A stretch of 64,000 nucleotides of DNA from contig JAJFJU010000012.1 in NCBI GenBank assembly GCA_021773645.1, positions 62,001 through 126,000 on the forward strand, given 5' to 3'. The notes under the pieces were generated by a model that saw only the letters and a program-made list of their open reading frames with translations, did no database searches and was not told the origin of the DNA. How positions within the stretch are numbered: the first letter of the stretch is position 1; every line of letters starts with the position of its first letter. Made by a program: the position numbers and the translations under genes. The DNA comes from Gammaproteobacteria bacterium (GTDB lineage Bacteria; Pseudomonadota; Gammaproteobacteria; HK1). Shown here in pieces: positions 17,414-27,341 of the stretch.

Positions 17414-18676
17414 CTAATTAAACAGTTCGGTATATTGCGCATAACCTTGTTTTTCCAGTTCCTCTTTAGGGACAAATTTCAGTGATGCGGAGTTGAGGCA
17501 GTAGCGCAGGCCGGTGGGCTTGGGGCCGTCGTTGAATACGTGGCCGAGATGGGAATCGCCGTATTGGCTGCGTACCTCGGTGCGTTGTCCAAACAGGCTG
17601 CGATCGACCTTCTCGACTATCTTGATGCCCTCCAGCGGTTGGTAAAAACTCGGCCAGCCGGTACCGGAATCAAACTTCTCATTGGATGAAAAGAGTGGTT
17701 CGCCAGACACAATATCCACATAGATCCCCGCCCGTTTTTCATCCCAGTATTCGTTCTGATAGGGCCGTTCCGTACCTTCTTTCTGGGTTACCTGATATTG
17801 CAGCGAGGTGAGGCGCTGCTTCAGTTCGGCGTCGGTGGGCTTGCTGTATGTTTTGCTCATGGTTTTCATTTCCCCATACTTGCGGAAATCAGGGTGCAGG
17901 TCATCGCCCCAGGTTTTTTCCAGGAACTGGTCGCGGCCGGAACGGTAGCGATAGTACTTGTAACGGATGGGGCTGACCTTGTAATAGTCCTGATGATAAT
18001 CCTCGGCAACATAGAATGTTTTAAAAGGCATGATCTCTAGTGTGACCGGGCGCTGGTAGCGACCGGATTGTGCCAGTTTTTTGAGTGAGTTCTCGGCCGC
18101 CTTGCGTTCGTTATCGTTGTGGTAGAACACCGCCGGGCGATATTGCTTGCCACGATCTACAAACTGGCCGTTGGCATCCGTGGGGTCAATCTGGCGCCAC
18201 AATGCCTGCAGCAGGCCCTCATAGCTGATCACGCTGGGATCGTAGTACACCTGAATCGCCTCTGTGTGCCTGGTTTTACCCGATGACACCTGATTATAGG
18301 TGGGGTTCTCCACGCTGCCACCGCTGTAGCCGGAGATCACCCTGTGCACCCCGGGCACCTTCTCAAAATCCGATTCAGTGCACCAGAAGCAGCCGCCAGC
18401 AAAGGTGGCAATGGCTTCTTTTTTCAAGCCATCGGGATCTGCTTCGCCCATGGGGGTTTTGTGCATCATGTCCTTCTTCATGGGTGCCTTTTCCATGGGG
18501 GATTTCTCCATCATGCCCTTCTTCATGGGCATCTTTTCCATAGAAGATTTCTCCATCATGTCTTTCTTCGCAGGCATTGCTTCCTTGGCCTTCGAGGCCA
18601 TGTCGCCACTCACGGACAGTTGGGAAATGCCCAACCCGGTCAGCAGTAGCAAAATTGTTAGCAGGGATTTGTTCAT
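17414..18676 (-). CDS. msrAB: Exported peptide methionine sulfoxide reductase, MsrA-MsrB fusion with Met-rich repeat
   Basis: Reduces both epimers of methionine sulfoxide in oxidised envelope proteins. The 420-residue protein has a signal peptide (1-24), then a low-complexity segment (34-78) made of three 15-residue Met/Lys repeats. Next comes an MsrA domain with GCFWC (catalytic Cys 96) and an MsrB domain with GTGWPSF and RYCLNSASL (catalytic Cys near the end). The MsrB domain lacks the zinc-binding CxxC pair, as in the MsrB part of Neisseria PilB. No thioredoxin domain is fused, so an external reductant is needed. Its ATG overlaps the stop of the DUF1223 gene, whose product has a CSSC site and could fill that role. 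Confidence 0.95.
   Translation of the reverse strand: MNKSLLTILLLLTGLGISQLSVSGDMASKAKEAMPAKKDMMEKSSMEKMPMKKGMMEKSPMEKAPMKKDMMHKTPMGEADPDGLKKEAIATFAGGCFWCTESDFEKVPGVHRVISGYSGGSVENPTYNQVSSGKTRHTEAIQVYYDPSVISYEGLLQALWRQIDPTDANGQFVDRGKQYRPAVFYHNDNERKAAENSLKKLAQSGRYQRPVTLEIMPFKTFYVAEDYHQDYYKVSPIRYKYYRYRSGRDQFLEKTWGDDLHPDFRKYGEMKTMSKTYSKPTDAELKQRLTSLQYQVTQKEGTERPYQNEYWDEKRAGIYVDIVSGEPLFSSNEKFDSGTGWPSFYQPLEGIKIVEKVDRSLFGQRTEVRSQYGDSHLGHVFNDGPKPTGLRYCLNSASLKFVPKEELEKQGYAQYTELFN
18443..18577 (-). repeat. Three 45-bp in-frame tandem repeats encoding a Met/Lys-rich segment
   Basis: Residues 34-78 of MsrAB read as three 15-residue units: [30 protein letters not shown] and [15 protein letters not shown]. 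Each carries three to five methionines. The unit length is kept at the DNA level as 45 bp, pointing to expansion by slippage or unequal exchange. Copy number may vary among strains. Confidence 0.9.
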
Positions 18677-19455
18677 AACGGCTTCCTCTTTCGGGGGATA
18701 GATATCCAGCCACCAGTGGCTTGCAGCCGTGTTTGGTCATGGATTCGGCTTACCCAGGCCGCCAGTGCGAGGCGGCGATGGGGTATTTCCTTCATCGGGG
18801 GGAGCACGGTATTCCAGCGCCCATCACTGGACTCGGTGAGGCTGTGGCCCAGCACCACGAAATCTTGATCGGCTAGCATGCCGCGATTTTCTCCAGCCTT
18901 AATACGGGTGCGCACACCGACACCCAGAATAGCCAGATTGAGGTGCAGCGGCTCCTTCGATGCCTTGTTGTACCGCGCACGGAGGCGATTGCCCTCAAGC
19001 TCAACCCGTAGCTGCCCGGCCTGCTGATTTATTGGTGATGGCAAAACCCGGTCCCTAAACCAGCGCCGCCATTCACGGCCATTGATCACGAAACCGGGAG
19101 TGTAGGACTGGGAGACAGTGCCACTTTGAACGTAGCGGGCCTGGCGCGCGCTGTAGGCGGGGCTGGCTAGGGAATCCTTCCAGCCGAGATAATCCCAGTA
19201 GTCCACATGGAAGGCGACGGGAACCCGATCTTTCCATAATCCAGGGTCATTTTTCAGGCTGCTGATCCAGGCTTCCGCAGGCGGGCAGCTGCTACATCCT
19301 TCGGAGGTATAGAGCTCGATTAGTGCGACTGGTTGGGTGCCGCTGGAAAATACCTGCGTGTCAGCAAGGGTCGCCTCAGTCGATAACAAGGCGCTCAAAC
19401 CAAGCAGCAGGGCACACAGTGCGGAGCGGGTCCCATGAGTGTCTCGTTTATTCAT
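18673..19455 (-). CDS. DUF1223 secreted thioredoxin-like protein
   Basis: Exported protein of 260 residues. A signal peptide (about 1-31, ending TLA) is followed by a thioredoxin-like domain of the DUF1223 family with [16 protein letters not shown], where CSSC is the probable redox pair, then [15 protein letters not shown] and [14 protein letters not shown]1223 function is not established. Here its stop overlaps the msrAB start by 4 bp, which argues that it reduces or assists the periplasmic Msr enzyme. The sensor kinase gene ends 53 bp upstream on the same strand. Confidence 0.88.
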   Translation of the reverse strand: MNKRDTHGTRSALCALLLGLSALLSTEATLADTQVFSSGTQPVALIELYTSEGCSSCPPAEAWISSLKNDPGLWKDRVPVAFHVDYWDYLGWKDSLASPAYSARQARYVQSGTVSQSYTPGFVINGREWRRWFRDRVLPSPINQQAGQLRVELEGNRLRARYNKASKEPLHLNLAILGVGVRTRIKAGENRGMLADQDFVVLGHSLTESSDGRWNTVLPPMKEIPHRRLALAAWVSRIHDQTRLQATGGWISIPRKRKPL

Positions 19456-19508
19456 GGGTGCAGTGTGCGGGCAGGAATTTACAGCGGGATCACGAAATCA
19501 TCACAATT

Positions 19509-20984
19509 TCATAACATCGTGTCGGCCAGTGGCAGTCGAAAACGGAAAATCGTTCCTTTCCCTACTTCGCTCGTAACTTCGATATTGCCTTGCTGCAACT
19601 CGACGATGCGTTTGGCGATGGCCAGCCCTAGACCCGCGTGGCGAGTTTGGCCAGCGCGGCTGTCAGCACGGAAAAATGGCTCGAACAGATGAGGAATCTC
19701 CTCTGCTCGGATTCCGTTCCCGCTATCGCTGACGGCGACCTCCAGACAGTTTTCCACCACAGTCAGTGCAACCCGGATATGGCCGCCCGCTGGCGTGTGT
19801 GCGATGGCATTTTCCAGCAGATTGTCCAGCACGCGCTCGGTGAGACCCACATCGCCTTGGGCAAAAGGCAGTTCGGGATCAGCGGATAATTCCAGTTCAA
19901 CAGCACCTTGCTTCGCGGCCAGCTGATGTTTTTGCACCACGTCGTGTACCAGCTCCGCGGCTGCAAAAGGCTCCGTCTGTGGTAGCTGTTCGCGAGCCTC
20001 CAGGCTGGCTAGTTCAAACAGCTCATCTACTAGGCGATTTAGATGTACCGCCTGACGCAGCGCTGTTTTAATGAACATCACACGCTCTGCTTCCGGTAGT
20101 TGCGCACCCTTGATTTGCAGGGTTTCCAGATACCCCTGCATGGAGGCTAGCGGGGTGCGCAAATCATGAGAAACCTGGGCCACCAGTTTGCGGCGTAGCC
20201 GGTCCTGCTCCTTGAGTTCTTCAATCTGCCGGTGAATGCGACGTGCCATCTCGTCAAAGGTGGCTCCCAACTGGTCGATTTCATCAGCCGAGCGTTGATC
20301 GATGGCATGCCGGGGGACGGGCAGGCTGAAGTCGCTGTCTTCAAAGGACTTCATGCGGGCCGACAGGCGTCCCAGTCGCCGGGTCAGGAGGCGAAAAATC
20401 ATCAGTCCCGCCAGCAGGCCGATGGCTAGGCTGGCCACCATTGCCCAGCTGCTGGTACGCAGAAAATAACTGCTGCGGATCAACTGCTCCACGCGATCAA
20501 ACTGTTGCCCACGTAGCACTACGTAGAGGTAGCCTTCAGGGGCTTCCGCGTTGGGCACCGGGGTCACGGAGAAGGGCTTGCGGGTGCCGTGGCTGCGAGG
20601 ATCGTCACCCAACACGGGGTAGGGCTCGCTCATATTCAGGAAGGCCTTGATGGGCCCGGTGGATACACGCCGACGCTTGACCGTGCCGGGATCGGCGGAG
20701 TAGGACAGGATGTTGCCCTGCAAATCTAGCAAATAGATCTCGATGCTCGGGTTGATCACCATGTATTGGTGAAAGGTCTCGGACAGCGCGGCTTCGTCCA
20801 GGCGTCCCGCTGCCACTAGGTTTTGGTCGGCCACCAGATCACGGGCGAGATTGCGATGTAGTTGCTCGTTAACCTGCTGAATATATCCTTGGGTGCTTAG
20901 CGCGCTAATGGAACCGTACAGAATACCGATGGCGACCAGCAGCACCGTTAGCCCTAGTGACAGTTTCGCGTACAGGGTACTCAC
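19509..20984 (-). CDS. Membrane sensor histidine kinase
   Basis: About 491 residues: N-terminal transmembrane helix, a periplasmic sensing domain (about 30-165), a second helix, HAMP, HisKA with QVSHDLRTPLASMQGYLE (phospho-accepting His), and an HATPase domain with DNLLENAIAH, DSGNGI and HAGLGLAIAKRI. GTG at 20984 overlaps the response regulator stop (GTGA), so the pair is translationally coupled and the longer frame upstream is not used. With DUF1223 and msrAB following, it may sense envelope oxidation as E. coli HprS does for msrPQ; that is inference from context. Confidence 0.92.
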   Translation of the reverse strand: MSTLYAKLSLGLTVLLVAIGILYGSISALSTQGYIQQVNEQLHRNLARDLVADQNLVAAGRLDEAALSETFHQYMVINPSIEIYLLDLQGNILSYSADPGTVKRRRVSTGPIKAFLNMSEPYPVLGDDPRSHGTRKPFSVTPVPNAEAPEGYLYVVLRGQQFDRVEQLIRSSYFLRTSSWAMVASLAIGLLAGLMIFRLLTRRLGRLSARMKSFEDSDFSLPVPRHAIDQRSADEIDQLGATFDEMARRIHRQIEELKEQDRLRRKLVAQVSHDLRTPLASMQGYLETLQIKGAQLPEAERVMFIKTALRQAVHLNRLVDELFELASLEAREQLPQTEPFAAAELVHDVVQKHQLAAKQGAVELELSADPELPFAQGDVGLTERVLDNLLENAIAHTPAGGHIRVALTVVENCLEVAVSDSGNGIRAEEIPHLFEPFFRADSRAGQTRHAGLGLAIAKRIVELQQGNIEVTSEVGKGTIFRFRLPLADTML

Positions 20985-21697
20985 GGGCTGTTGCCCTCTG
21001 TTAGCTTGTAGCCTACGCCCCACACGGTCTGGATGTAATGGGGTTTGGCGGGGTTCTGCTCCAGCTTTCGTCGTAGCCGGTTGATGTGGGTGTTGACCGT
21101 ATGTTCATAGCCTTCATGGCTGTATCCCCACACCGCATCGAGTAACTGAATCCGGTTAAACACCCGGCCGGGATGGCGGGCAAAGTGCAGCAGCAGATCG
21201 AATTCGCGTGCCGTTAGGCCGATGGCCTTTCCATCCACCGTGACCTGATGTTTTTCCACGTCGATGTGGAGTTCGTCATGGGTGATCGAGGGAGTGGCGG
21301 ACGTCGGTGGGCTTGGTGCTGCCAGTGCCTCGGCGCGGCGAAACAAGGCCTTAATGCGGGCCACCAGTTCCGCAATGCTGAAGGGCTTGGTGAGGTAGTC
21401 ATCGGCGCCCATCTCCAGCCCGAGTACGCGGTCCAACTCCGATGATTTGGAGGTGAGCATCAGGATGGGCACGTAGTTTGCAGCCTTGCGAATCTCCCGG
21501 CAGATGGCCAGCCCATCCATTCCCGGCAGCATCAAGTCAAGGATCACCAGATCGAAATGACCACTCTGGAAGGTGGCGACTCCTTCGCGTCCATCGTCGA
21601 CTATCACCGGGTCACAATCGATATCCCGCAGGTGCATCGCAACAAGGTCAGCGATTTCGGGACTGTCCTCCACGATCAGGACTTTGCGGGTAGTCAT
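20981..21697 (-). CDS. OmpR-family response regulator
   Basis: DNA-binding partner of the adjacent histidine kinase. The 238-residue protein has a receiver domain with the phospho-acceptor Asp in VILDLMLPGMDG, the conserved Thr in LMLTSKSSE and Lys in DYLTKPFSI, followed by a winged-helix effector domain (about 135-235) ending in YIQTVWGVGYKL. It is the first gene of a likely operon: regulator, kinase, DUF1223, msrAB. Confidence 0.94.
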   Translation of the reverse strand: MTTRKVLIVEDSPEIADLVAMHLRDIDCDPVIVDDGREGVATFQSGHFDLVILDLMLPGMDGLAICREIRKAANYVPILMLTSKSSELDRVLGLEMGADDYLTKPFSIAELVARIKALFRRAEALAAPSPPTSATPSITHDELHIDVEKHQVTVDGKAIGLTAREFDLLLHFARHPGRVFNRIQLLDAVWGYSHEGYEHTVNTHINRLRRKLEQNPAKPHYIQTVWGVGYKLTEGNSP

Positions 21698-21728
21698 AAG
21701 CTACTCCTGATGGAAATGCTTAAAAAAA

Positions 21729-22208
21729 TCAGGCGTCGGGATTTTTCCCCGATTCCACCACTCCAGGGTTCCCAGGCGTCACTCTCGCACATCCTTGTGC
21801 TTCGTGACATAAGGCCTTCCGTGGCCAAAATTTCCACACATCAATAATGTCCAGCACCAGTGATATGCCGATAGTGAGTGAGAGGGCCAGCAGGTAGATC
21901 CGGAAAGCCCCATCTGTTGCCGGTAGATGTGTCAGTAGCCAGGCCAGCAAGGGAATCCACAAGATGTGGCCGAGCCCGAGAATTCCGGTGAAACCAAAGC
22001 GGGCATACAGCGCCATCATCATCATTGCCGAGACCATGAAGGTGATGAAGACAAGCTGCGCCAGCGGTTTGTTCCAGAAGGCCAGACTGGCCATGTTGAT
22101 GAGCATCAGGAAAAGCACCCATGCAGAGATCCGTAGGGGCTGTTGCAAGAGGTCACGAAAAAAGTGCAAGGGGTTACGCATGGTGACTAAGTTACTGTTT
22201 GTATCCAT
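21729..22208 (-). CDS. Small inner-membrane protein, function unknown
   Basis: A 159-residue protein with four to five hydrophobic helices (about 27-45, 49-67, 73-90, 104-122) and a polar C-terminal tail containing CHEAQGC. No family was recognised with confidence. Several met-rich helix starts (MVSAMMMMALYARFG) stand out. ATG at 22208 or ATG at 22181 could be the start; the first is listed. It lies between the two-component genes and a small DUF2892 gene, without a clear functional link. Confidence 0.72.
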   Translation of the reverse strand: MDTNSNLVTMRNPLHFFRDLLQQPLRISAWVLFLMLINMASLAFWNKPLAQLVFITFMVSAMMMMALYARFGFTGILGLGHILWIPLLAWLLTHLPATDGAFRIYLLALSLTIGISLVLDIIDVWKFWPRKALCHEAQGCARVTPGNPGVVESGKNPDA

Positions 22209-22251
22209 CAGGCATGTTTTCCTGTAGCAAATTCAAAAGGAGAAAACTGTC

Positions 22252-22473
22252 ATGAAAAACGTAGGTGGTATTGATCGCATCGTGAGAATCATCGCAGGCA
22301 TTGCCCTGCTCGCCGTGGCCTTAGTGCCGTCAGAGTTTCAGACTCCCTGGGCCTGGATAGGCGTGATTCCGTTGGGCACCGCGCTGATAGGCTGGTGTCC
22401 GCTTTATACGGTGTTGGGGATTCGCACCTGCCCCGTATCAGCCGATGGCTCCGAGGCTGGGGAAAGTCTGTAA
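22252..22473 (+). CDS. DUF2892 (YgaP-like transmembrane) protein
   Basis: A 73-residue protein with two hydrophobic helices and the family start MKNVGGIDRIVRIIAGIALL, plus GWCPLYTVLGIRTCPV with two cysteines. This domain is the membrane part of YgaP rhodaneses and also occurs alone next to sulfur and thiol genes. AAGGAG lies 8-12 bases before the ATG. Its last 36 bp overlap the convergent end of the CcdA-like gene. Confidence 0.88.
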   Translation: MKNVGGIDRIVRIIAGIALLAVALVPSEFQTPWAWIGVIPLGTALIGWCPLYTVLGIRTCPVSADGSEAGESL

Positions 22474-23178
22474 CAACCAGTAGGCAAAGGTGGAGAGCTG
22501 GCCGGTGATCATGGCGATGCCCATCACCACCATGATCAGGCCAGCCCCTATTTGCAGTGGCCCACCGATGCGACGCATCAGCTTCATGCGTGCCAGAAAG
22601 CGACTGGTAAAGGCGGCGGCCAGCAGGAAGGGCAGGCCTAGGCCAAGGGAGTAGATGGCCAGCAGGGCCACGCCGGCGGAGGCCGCGGGTGAAACCGTGC
22701 TCATGGTCAGGATGGCACCCAATACCGGGCCGATGCAGGGCGTCCAGCCGAAGGCAAAGGCCAGTCCCAGCAAGTAGGCGGCCGCAGGGTGGCCACCCTT
22801 TAGGTGCGTGTGGAAGCGTGAATCCCGCTGTAGCCAAGGCAGCTTTGCCGCACCGCTCAGAAACAGCCCGAAGATGATGATGATGACGCCACCCACTATG
22901 TTGGTTTCATAGCGGTATTTCAGCAGCCAGCCGCCCAGTGCGGTGGCACTGGCTCCGAGGGCGACGAACACGGTGGAAAAACCGAGTACAAAAAACAGCC
23001 CCAATGTGACCGTGCGCAGGCGCTGGCGGGCATCGTGCTCCTGGCTGACTTGCTCAAAGGATTGGCCAGCTACGTAGGAGACGTAGGCGGGCACCAGCGG
23101 TAGTACGCAGGGGGAGAGAAAGGAAATCACCCCGGCAAGAAAAGCCGTGAAGACGCTGATTTGGGAGATGTCAGTCAC
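22438..23178 (-). CDS. CcdA-like cytochrome c biogenesis / thiol-disulfide transport protein
   Basis: Inner-membrane protein of about 246 residues with six helices in two pseudo-repeats. Redox cysteines are in SFLSPCVLPLVPAYVSYVAG and FGWTPCIGPVLGAIL, the CcdA/DsbD-core signature. Such proteins pass electrons from cytoplasmic thioredoxin to periplasmic thiol proteins for cytochrome c assembly or repair. GTG at 23178 is preferred over the ATG at 23214, because AAGAGGG lies upstream and the first helix then starts normally. It could serve the DUF1223/MsrAB system or the cytochrome at 26.5 kb; the choice is open. Confidence 0.9.
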   Translation of the reverse strand: MTDISQISVFTAFLAGVISFLSPCVLPLVPAYVSYVAGQSFEQVSQEHDARQRLRTVTLGLFFVLGFSTVFVALGASATALGGWLLKYRYETNIVGGVIIIIFGLFLSGAAKLPWLQRDSRFHTHLKGGHPAAAYLLGLAFAFGWTPCIGPVLGAILTMSTVSPAASAGVALLAIYSLGLGLPFLLAAAFTSRFLARMKLMRRIGGPLQIGAGLIMVVMGIAMITGQLSTFAYWLLQTFPSLGAIG

Positions 23179-23371
23179 GCTGGACGGCCCTCTTGTTGCC
23201 GGGCAACGGCACAAATAATTGGATTTGATTGGTACATAAGTCGCATTCTAACGCCTTTCGCTATCCGCTTGATCCGCTAGGACCGTTGCTAACGGTTAGA
23301 GTTCGCCCATGCGGACGTGCCTCGCTACAATCCCATGCCAGAATAATTCCACGAATCTGGCATTCCCAATT

Positions 23372-24214
23372 ATGGATAGTGCAAGCAAACAAGTATCCCC
23401 TCGTCCACGCCCCCCAGCCCGGGGCAGTATGGCGGCACGTGCCGATCGTCATGAACTCTATCAACAGGCGGTGCAGTGCGTGGAGAGCGAGATCGATTTT
23501 GTCGATCAGACTTATCTCGATTTACGCGGTCGCCGGGCTCGCTGGTTGCGGGAGGATTTCTGCGGCACCGGCAACACCGCCTGCGAATGGGTGCGTCGGC
23601 GACGTCTGAATCATGCGATTGGGGTGGACCTGGATGCTGAGGTCATGGCCTGGGGTAAGGAACATAATATTCCCTCCCTTGGCGGTTCCCATCGGCGTAT
23701 CCAGTTGTTACAGGGCGATGTTCTCAAGCTCAAGACGGAGCCTATGGACATCGTGTTGGCGATGAACTTCAGCTATTGGTTATTCGCCACGCGGCGGTTG
23801 ATGAAGCGCTACTTTCGCCGTGTCCGCGACAATCTTCAGCCCGACGGCATCTTCTTCCTCGATGCCTATGGCGGGCATGATTCTTACAAAGTCACCCGCG
23901 ACCGCCACGCTTGTAAAGGTTTTACCTATATCTGGGATCAGGCCACCTATGATCCTGTCACCAGCATGATGCAGTGCTATATTCACTTCTCCTTCCCCGA
24001 CGGCTCGCGTTTGCGTGAGGCCTTCAGCTATCGATGGCGAGTGTGGACCTTGCCGGAAATCCGTGAACTATTGGCGGAGTCCGGGTTCAAAAAGTCCACG
24101 GTTTACTGGCAGGGAACGGATAAGGAAAGTGGCGAACCGGATGGGCACTTTGTTCCGGTTGATGAAGGCGAGCCGGACCCGGCGTGGATTGCCTATATCG
24201 TGGCAGAGAAATAA
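23372..24214 (+). CDS. Class I SAM-dependent methyltransferase
   Basis: About 280 residues. The SAM-binding glycine motif appears as [19 protein letters not shown], followed by an acidic residue in [11 protein letters not shown] and QGDVLKL, the standard order. The C-terminal half ([19 protein letters not shown]) resembles a widespread family of uncharacterised methyltransferases. The substrate is unknown. ATG at 23372 is preferred over the frame's first ATG at 23309, since the extra residues are not conserved-looking. acs follows after 14 bp, so the two may be co-transcribed. Confidence 0.82.
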   Translation: MDSASKQVSPRPRPPARGSMAARADRHELYQQAVQCVESEIDFVDQTYLDLRGRRARWLREDFCGTGNTACEWVRRRRLNHAIGVDLDAEVMAWGKEHNIPSLGGSHRRIQLLQGDVLKLKTEPMDIVLAMNFSYWLFATRRLMKRYFRRVRDNLQPDGIFFLDAYGGHDSYKVTRDRHACKGFTYIWDQATYDPVTSMMQCYIHFSFPDGSRLREAFSYRWRVWTLPEIRELLAESGFKKSTVYWQGTDKESGEPDGHFVPVDEGEPDPAWIAYIVAEK

Positions 24215-24228
24215 TTAAGGAGAGCAGG

Positions 24229-26172
24229 ATGGCGGACGAAAAGGTGTATCCGGTTCAGGCGGAGTTTGCCGCCAAGGCCAATGTGGACGTGGCAAGTTAC
24301 GATGAAATGTATGCCCGTTCTATCGCCGATCCCGAGGTCTTCTGGGCCGAGCAGGGAGAACGCTTTATCGACTGGTTCGAGCCCTGGGAAACGATTCAGG
24401 ATTGCGACCTTGGAGCTGGGCGCATTCGCTGGTTCGAGGGCGGCAAACTCAATGCCTCCTACAATTGTCTCGACCGCCATCTGGAAAAGAACGGCGACAA
24501 GCCCGCCATCCTTTGGGAAACAGATACCCCCGGAGGTGGCCGCAGCATTAGCTACCGCGAGTTACACGAAGAGGTCTGCCGCTTCGCCAATGCGCTGAAA
24601 GCGCGTGGGGTAAAAAAGGGTGACCGGGTTTGTGTCTACATGCCCATGGTGCCCGAGGTGCTGGCCGCAGTAATGGCTTGCACCCGCATCGGGGCGGTGC
24701 ATTCCATAGTCTTTGGCGGTTTTTCCCCCGAGGCACTAAAAGATCGGATTCTCGATTCTGATTGTCGTGTGGTGATCACCGCCGACGAAGGTTTGCGCGG
24801 CGGCAAAATCATTCCCCTCAAGGTCAGTACCGACAAGGCCCTTGAGGGCTGCCCCAATGTACACACGCTCGTCGTAATACGACGCACCGGCAACCGCGTG
24901 GCCTGGCAAGAAGATCGTGATTGCTGGTATCACGATCTGGTAGCAGCGGCATCTCCCGACTGCCCGCCAGAGCCCATGGACGCCGAGGACCCACTCTTTA
25001 TCCTCTACACCTCCGGCTCCACCGGCAAGCCCAAGGGCGTGCAACACACCACCGGCGGTTATCTGGTCTATGCCGCTTGCACCTTCCATTACATCTTCGA
25101 CCACAAGGACGACGACGTGTTCTGGTGTGGTGCCGATATCGGCTGGATCACGGGCCATACCTACGTCACCTATGGTCCCTTCCTCAATGGCACGACGGTG
25201 GTGATGTTCGAGGGCATTCCCACCTATCCAGATGCCAGCCGCTTCTGGGAGATCGTGGACAAATTCAAGGTCTCGGTATTTTATACCGCACCTACCGCCA
25301 TCCGTGCCGTTATGGCCCATGGTGATGAGGCAGTGACGCGCACCAGCCGCAAAAGTCTGCGCCTGCTGGGTACCGTTGGCGAGCCCATCAGTCCCGAGGC
25401 CTGGGGTTGGTATCACAGTGTGGTGGGAGATGGACGCTGCCCCATCGTGGATACTTGGTGGCAGACCGAAACCGGCGGGATCCTCATCACCCCGCTAGCT
25501 GGCGCCCATTCCCTGAAGCCGGGCGCGGCGTGCCGGCCATTCTTCGGCATTCGCCCGGCGATTCTCGATTCCGATGGCAATGAACTGGAAGGTGAGGCGG
25601 AGGGTGCGCTGTGCATGACCCATTCCTGGCCGGGCCAGATGCGCACCATTTACGGTGATCATGAGCGTTTTATCGAGACCTATCTCAGCCAGCATCCGGG
25701 CATGTACTTCACCGGCGATGGTGCCCGCCGCGATGCCGATGGCGACTACTGGATCACCGGTCGGGTGGACGATGTGATCAATGTCTCAGGCCATCGTCTC
25801 GGTACTGCCGAGGTGGAAAGTGCGCTGGCCCTGCACGAACACGTGGCTGAGGCCGCGGTGGTGGGCTTTCCACACGAAATCAAGGGTCAGGCCCTGTATG
25901 CCTACGTCACCCCCATGCAGGGTGTGGAACCCACCGACGAGATGATGAAAGAGTTGATCGCCGTAGTGCGTGCCGAGATCGGCCCCTTTGCAGCGCCGGA
26001 CTTCATCCAGTGGGCCCCCGGCCTGCCCAAGACCCGATCCGGCAAGATCATGCGCCGCATCCTGCGCTGTATCGCCGCGGATGAAATCAACGACCTTGGC
26101 GACACCTCAACCCTTGCAGAACCAGCGGTGGTGGATAATCTCATTGCCAACCGGTTACGGGCACAGAAGTAA
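24229..26172 (+). CDS. acs: Acetyl-CoA synthetase
   Basis: AMP-forming activation of acetate to acetyl-CoA. The 647-residue protein has the ATP-binding loop [15 protein letters not shown], the WWQTETGG motif, and the C-terminal [12 protein letters not shown] with the regulatory lysine that is normally acetylated. Length matches the family. ATG at 24229 follows AAGGAG at a good distance. Acetate activation complements NifJ, which produces acetyl-CoA from pyruvate. Confidence 0.97.
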   Translation: MADEKVYPVQAEFAAKANVDVASYDEMYARSIADPEVFWAEQGERFIDWFEPWETIQDCDLGAGRIRWFEGGKLNASYNCLDRHLEKNGDKPAILWETDTPGGGRSISYRELHEEVCRFANALKARGVKKGDRVCVYMPMVPEVLAAVMACTRIGAVHSIVFGGFSPEALKDRILDSDCRVVITADEGLRGGKIIPLKVSTDKALEGCPNVHTLVVIRRTGNRVAWQEDRDCWYHDLVAAASPDCPPEPMDAEDPLFILYTSGSTGKPKGVQHTTGGYLVYAACTFHYIFDHKDDDVFWCGADIGWITGHTYVTYGPFLNGTTVVMFEGIPTYPDASRFWEIVDKFKVSVFYTAPTAIRAVMAHGDEAVTRTSRKSLRLLGTVGEPISPEAWGWYHSVVGDGRCPIVDTWWQTETGGILITPLAGAHSLKPGAACRPFFGIRPAILDSDGNELEGEAEGALCMTHSWPGQMRTIYGDHERFIETYLSQHPGMYFTGDGARRDADGDYWITGRVDDVINVSGHRLGTAEVESALALHEHVAEAAVVGFPHEIKGQALYAYVTPMQGVEPTDEMMKELIAVVRAEIGPFAAPDFIQWAPGLPKTRSGKIMRRILRCIAADEINDLGDTSTLAEPAVVDNLIANRLRAQK

Positions 26173-26196
26173 TTATGTGATCGGCGGAGGTTTGGC

Positions 26197-26280
26197 CAGG
26201 GATGGCCTTATGCCGTGAAGCACAGGGGCCGCTCCTCGGCATCCATGCCGTCGCGGCATAAGTACATCCCTGTACAAAAT
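26197..26280. repeat. Hairpin-forming dispersed repeat, copy 1
   Basis: Arms at 26197-26215 and 26254-26272 are inverted repeats matching at 17 of 19 positions (right arm CGGCATAAGTACATCCCTG). The segment 26225-26280 recurs at 60230-60284 with about five of six bases identical. Inside are mini-hairpins GGCA-TCCA-TGCC and GTACA-TCCC-TGTAC. It sits in the 284-bp gap between acs and the cytochrome gene. Confidence 0.8.
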
Positions 26281-26313
26281 GTGCGAGAGCGGCCGGCCCT
26301 ATCCACTCTGCCT

Positions 26314-26343
26314 CGTCATTCCGGGCGGAGACCCGGAATCCAG
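26314..26343. repeat. Extragenic palindrome of the CGTCATNCCGG type, copy 1
   Basis: Begins CGTCATTCCGGG and ends CCCGGAATCCAG, forming a stem around a short loop. A diverged copy starts at 30921. It follows the other repeat in the same gap, 113 bp before the cytochrome gene. Confidence 0.75.
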
Positions 26344-26456
26344 GGAACGAAGCCATCAAACGGTGGAAATGGTTTGTCCTACGTACTCCTTCCTGACTGA
26401 GCCAGTAGCGGGTATCCATCCCCGCGCATTTATATACGGACACACAAAAGGATCCT

Positions 26457-26933
26457 ATGAAGAATTTAGTAACAGCACTCGCATTTATCCTTGGCCTAGG
26501 AGTCACCTCGGCTTTCGCAGAAAATATCGATAAACGCCAGGTGCTCATGGTGTCCGATGCCCAGCGAGAGCATGTCCTGGAAGAAATGCGGTCCTTGCTG
26601 TCAGGGATTCAGAATATTCTTGCCGCACTGTCGAGAGATGACATGGTGGCGGTAGCCCAATATGCACGTCCCTTAGGCATGGGAATGAGGGCGAAAGTCG
26701 AAGATCATCTCCATGGGGTACTGCCAAAAGAGTTCATGCACTTGGGAATGTCCATCCATAGAGATTTTGACCGCATAGCAGCCGATGCGGAATCCTTGAG
26801 AGACCCGAAACACACGCTACGTCAATTAAGTGAATCTATGAAGAAGTGCGTTGCCTGCCACGGGTCTTATCAAATCCGCACGAAATCCCTGTCCCTGGAT
26901 GGAGAAGAGAGGGCCGAGCATCATAAGCATTAA
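26457..26933 (+). CDS. Periplasmic monohaem c-type cytochrome (cytochrome c'-like)
   Basis: A 158-residue exported protein. The signal peptide (1-21) ends in AFA before ENID. Helical regions are followed by a single haem-binding CVACH at 131-135 near the C-terminus, the layout of cytochrome c'-type four-helix proteins, then a charged His-rich tail. The role may be electron transfer or binding of NO/H2O2; neither is shown by the sequence. AAAAGGA lies 6 bases before the ATG. The gene stands alone behind a repeat-filled gap. Confidence 0.85.
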   Translation: MKNLVTALAFILGLGVTSAFAENIDKRQVLMVSDAQREHVLEEMRSLLSGIQNILAALSRDDMVAVAQYARPLGMGMRAKVEDHLHGVLPKEFMHLGMSIHRDFDRIAADAESLRDPKHTLRQLSESMKKCVACHGSYQIRTKSLSLDGEERAEHHKH

Positions 26934-27042
26934 GGTTTTGATGAGAACCGGGGACGGAGCACGGTTTTGGGTATCCATAAGCTTGCTTGACCAGAAAACG
27001 TGCTCCGTTCCCGACTCTAAACTAGCGTCCGTAGCGTCCGAA

Positions 27043-27336
27043 TTATGTGCGTACATGCCAATACCCTGGCTTTCTACTGTGGTGCATGACTGCCACGACG
27101 TAGATCGTTTTGCCACTCGTTCGGTAAATTACAGAGAATGGAAATCTTGCAAGTAAAAACCTTTGAAACCTTTTTTGAAAAAAAGGCCACATGTGCGAGA
27201 ATTCCAGAATAGCCTCATAAGCAGACTCAAGCTCATCCAGAAAATCATCACCCAAACCTTCAGCGAGCTCTTGATACCAGGAGTATGAAGCGCGTATTTC
27301 TGCTGAAACATCAGGATGAAATACTAGCCTTGGCAC
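27043..27336 (-). CDS. ParE/RelE-family toxin
   Basis: A 97-residue toxin of the RelE/ParE superfamily with the family core VFHPDVSAEIRASYSWYQ at the start and FPFSVIYRTSGKTIYVVAVMHHSRKPGYW at the end. Members either cut mRNA on the ribosome or poison gyrase; which applies here is unclear. GTG at 27336 follows AGGATAA. The antitoxin gene ends 5 bp upstream, giving the usual antitoxin-first order. Confidence 0.9.
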   Translation of the reverse strand: MPRLVFHPDVSAEIRASYSWYQELAEGLGDDFLDELESAYEAILEFSHMWPFFQKRFQRFLLARFPFSVIYRTSGKTIYVVAVMHHSRKPGYWHVRT

Positions 27337-27341
27337 TTATC

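Noticed and set aside
18443-18577. Regular DNA repeats that might be a CRISPR array
   Set aside because: They are in frame within msrAB, have no unique spacers, and encode the Met/Lys segment.
24736-25416. 226-codon open frame on the minus strand
   Set aside because: It is antisense to acs, has no recognisable motifs and no ribosome-binding site.
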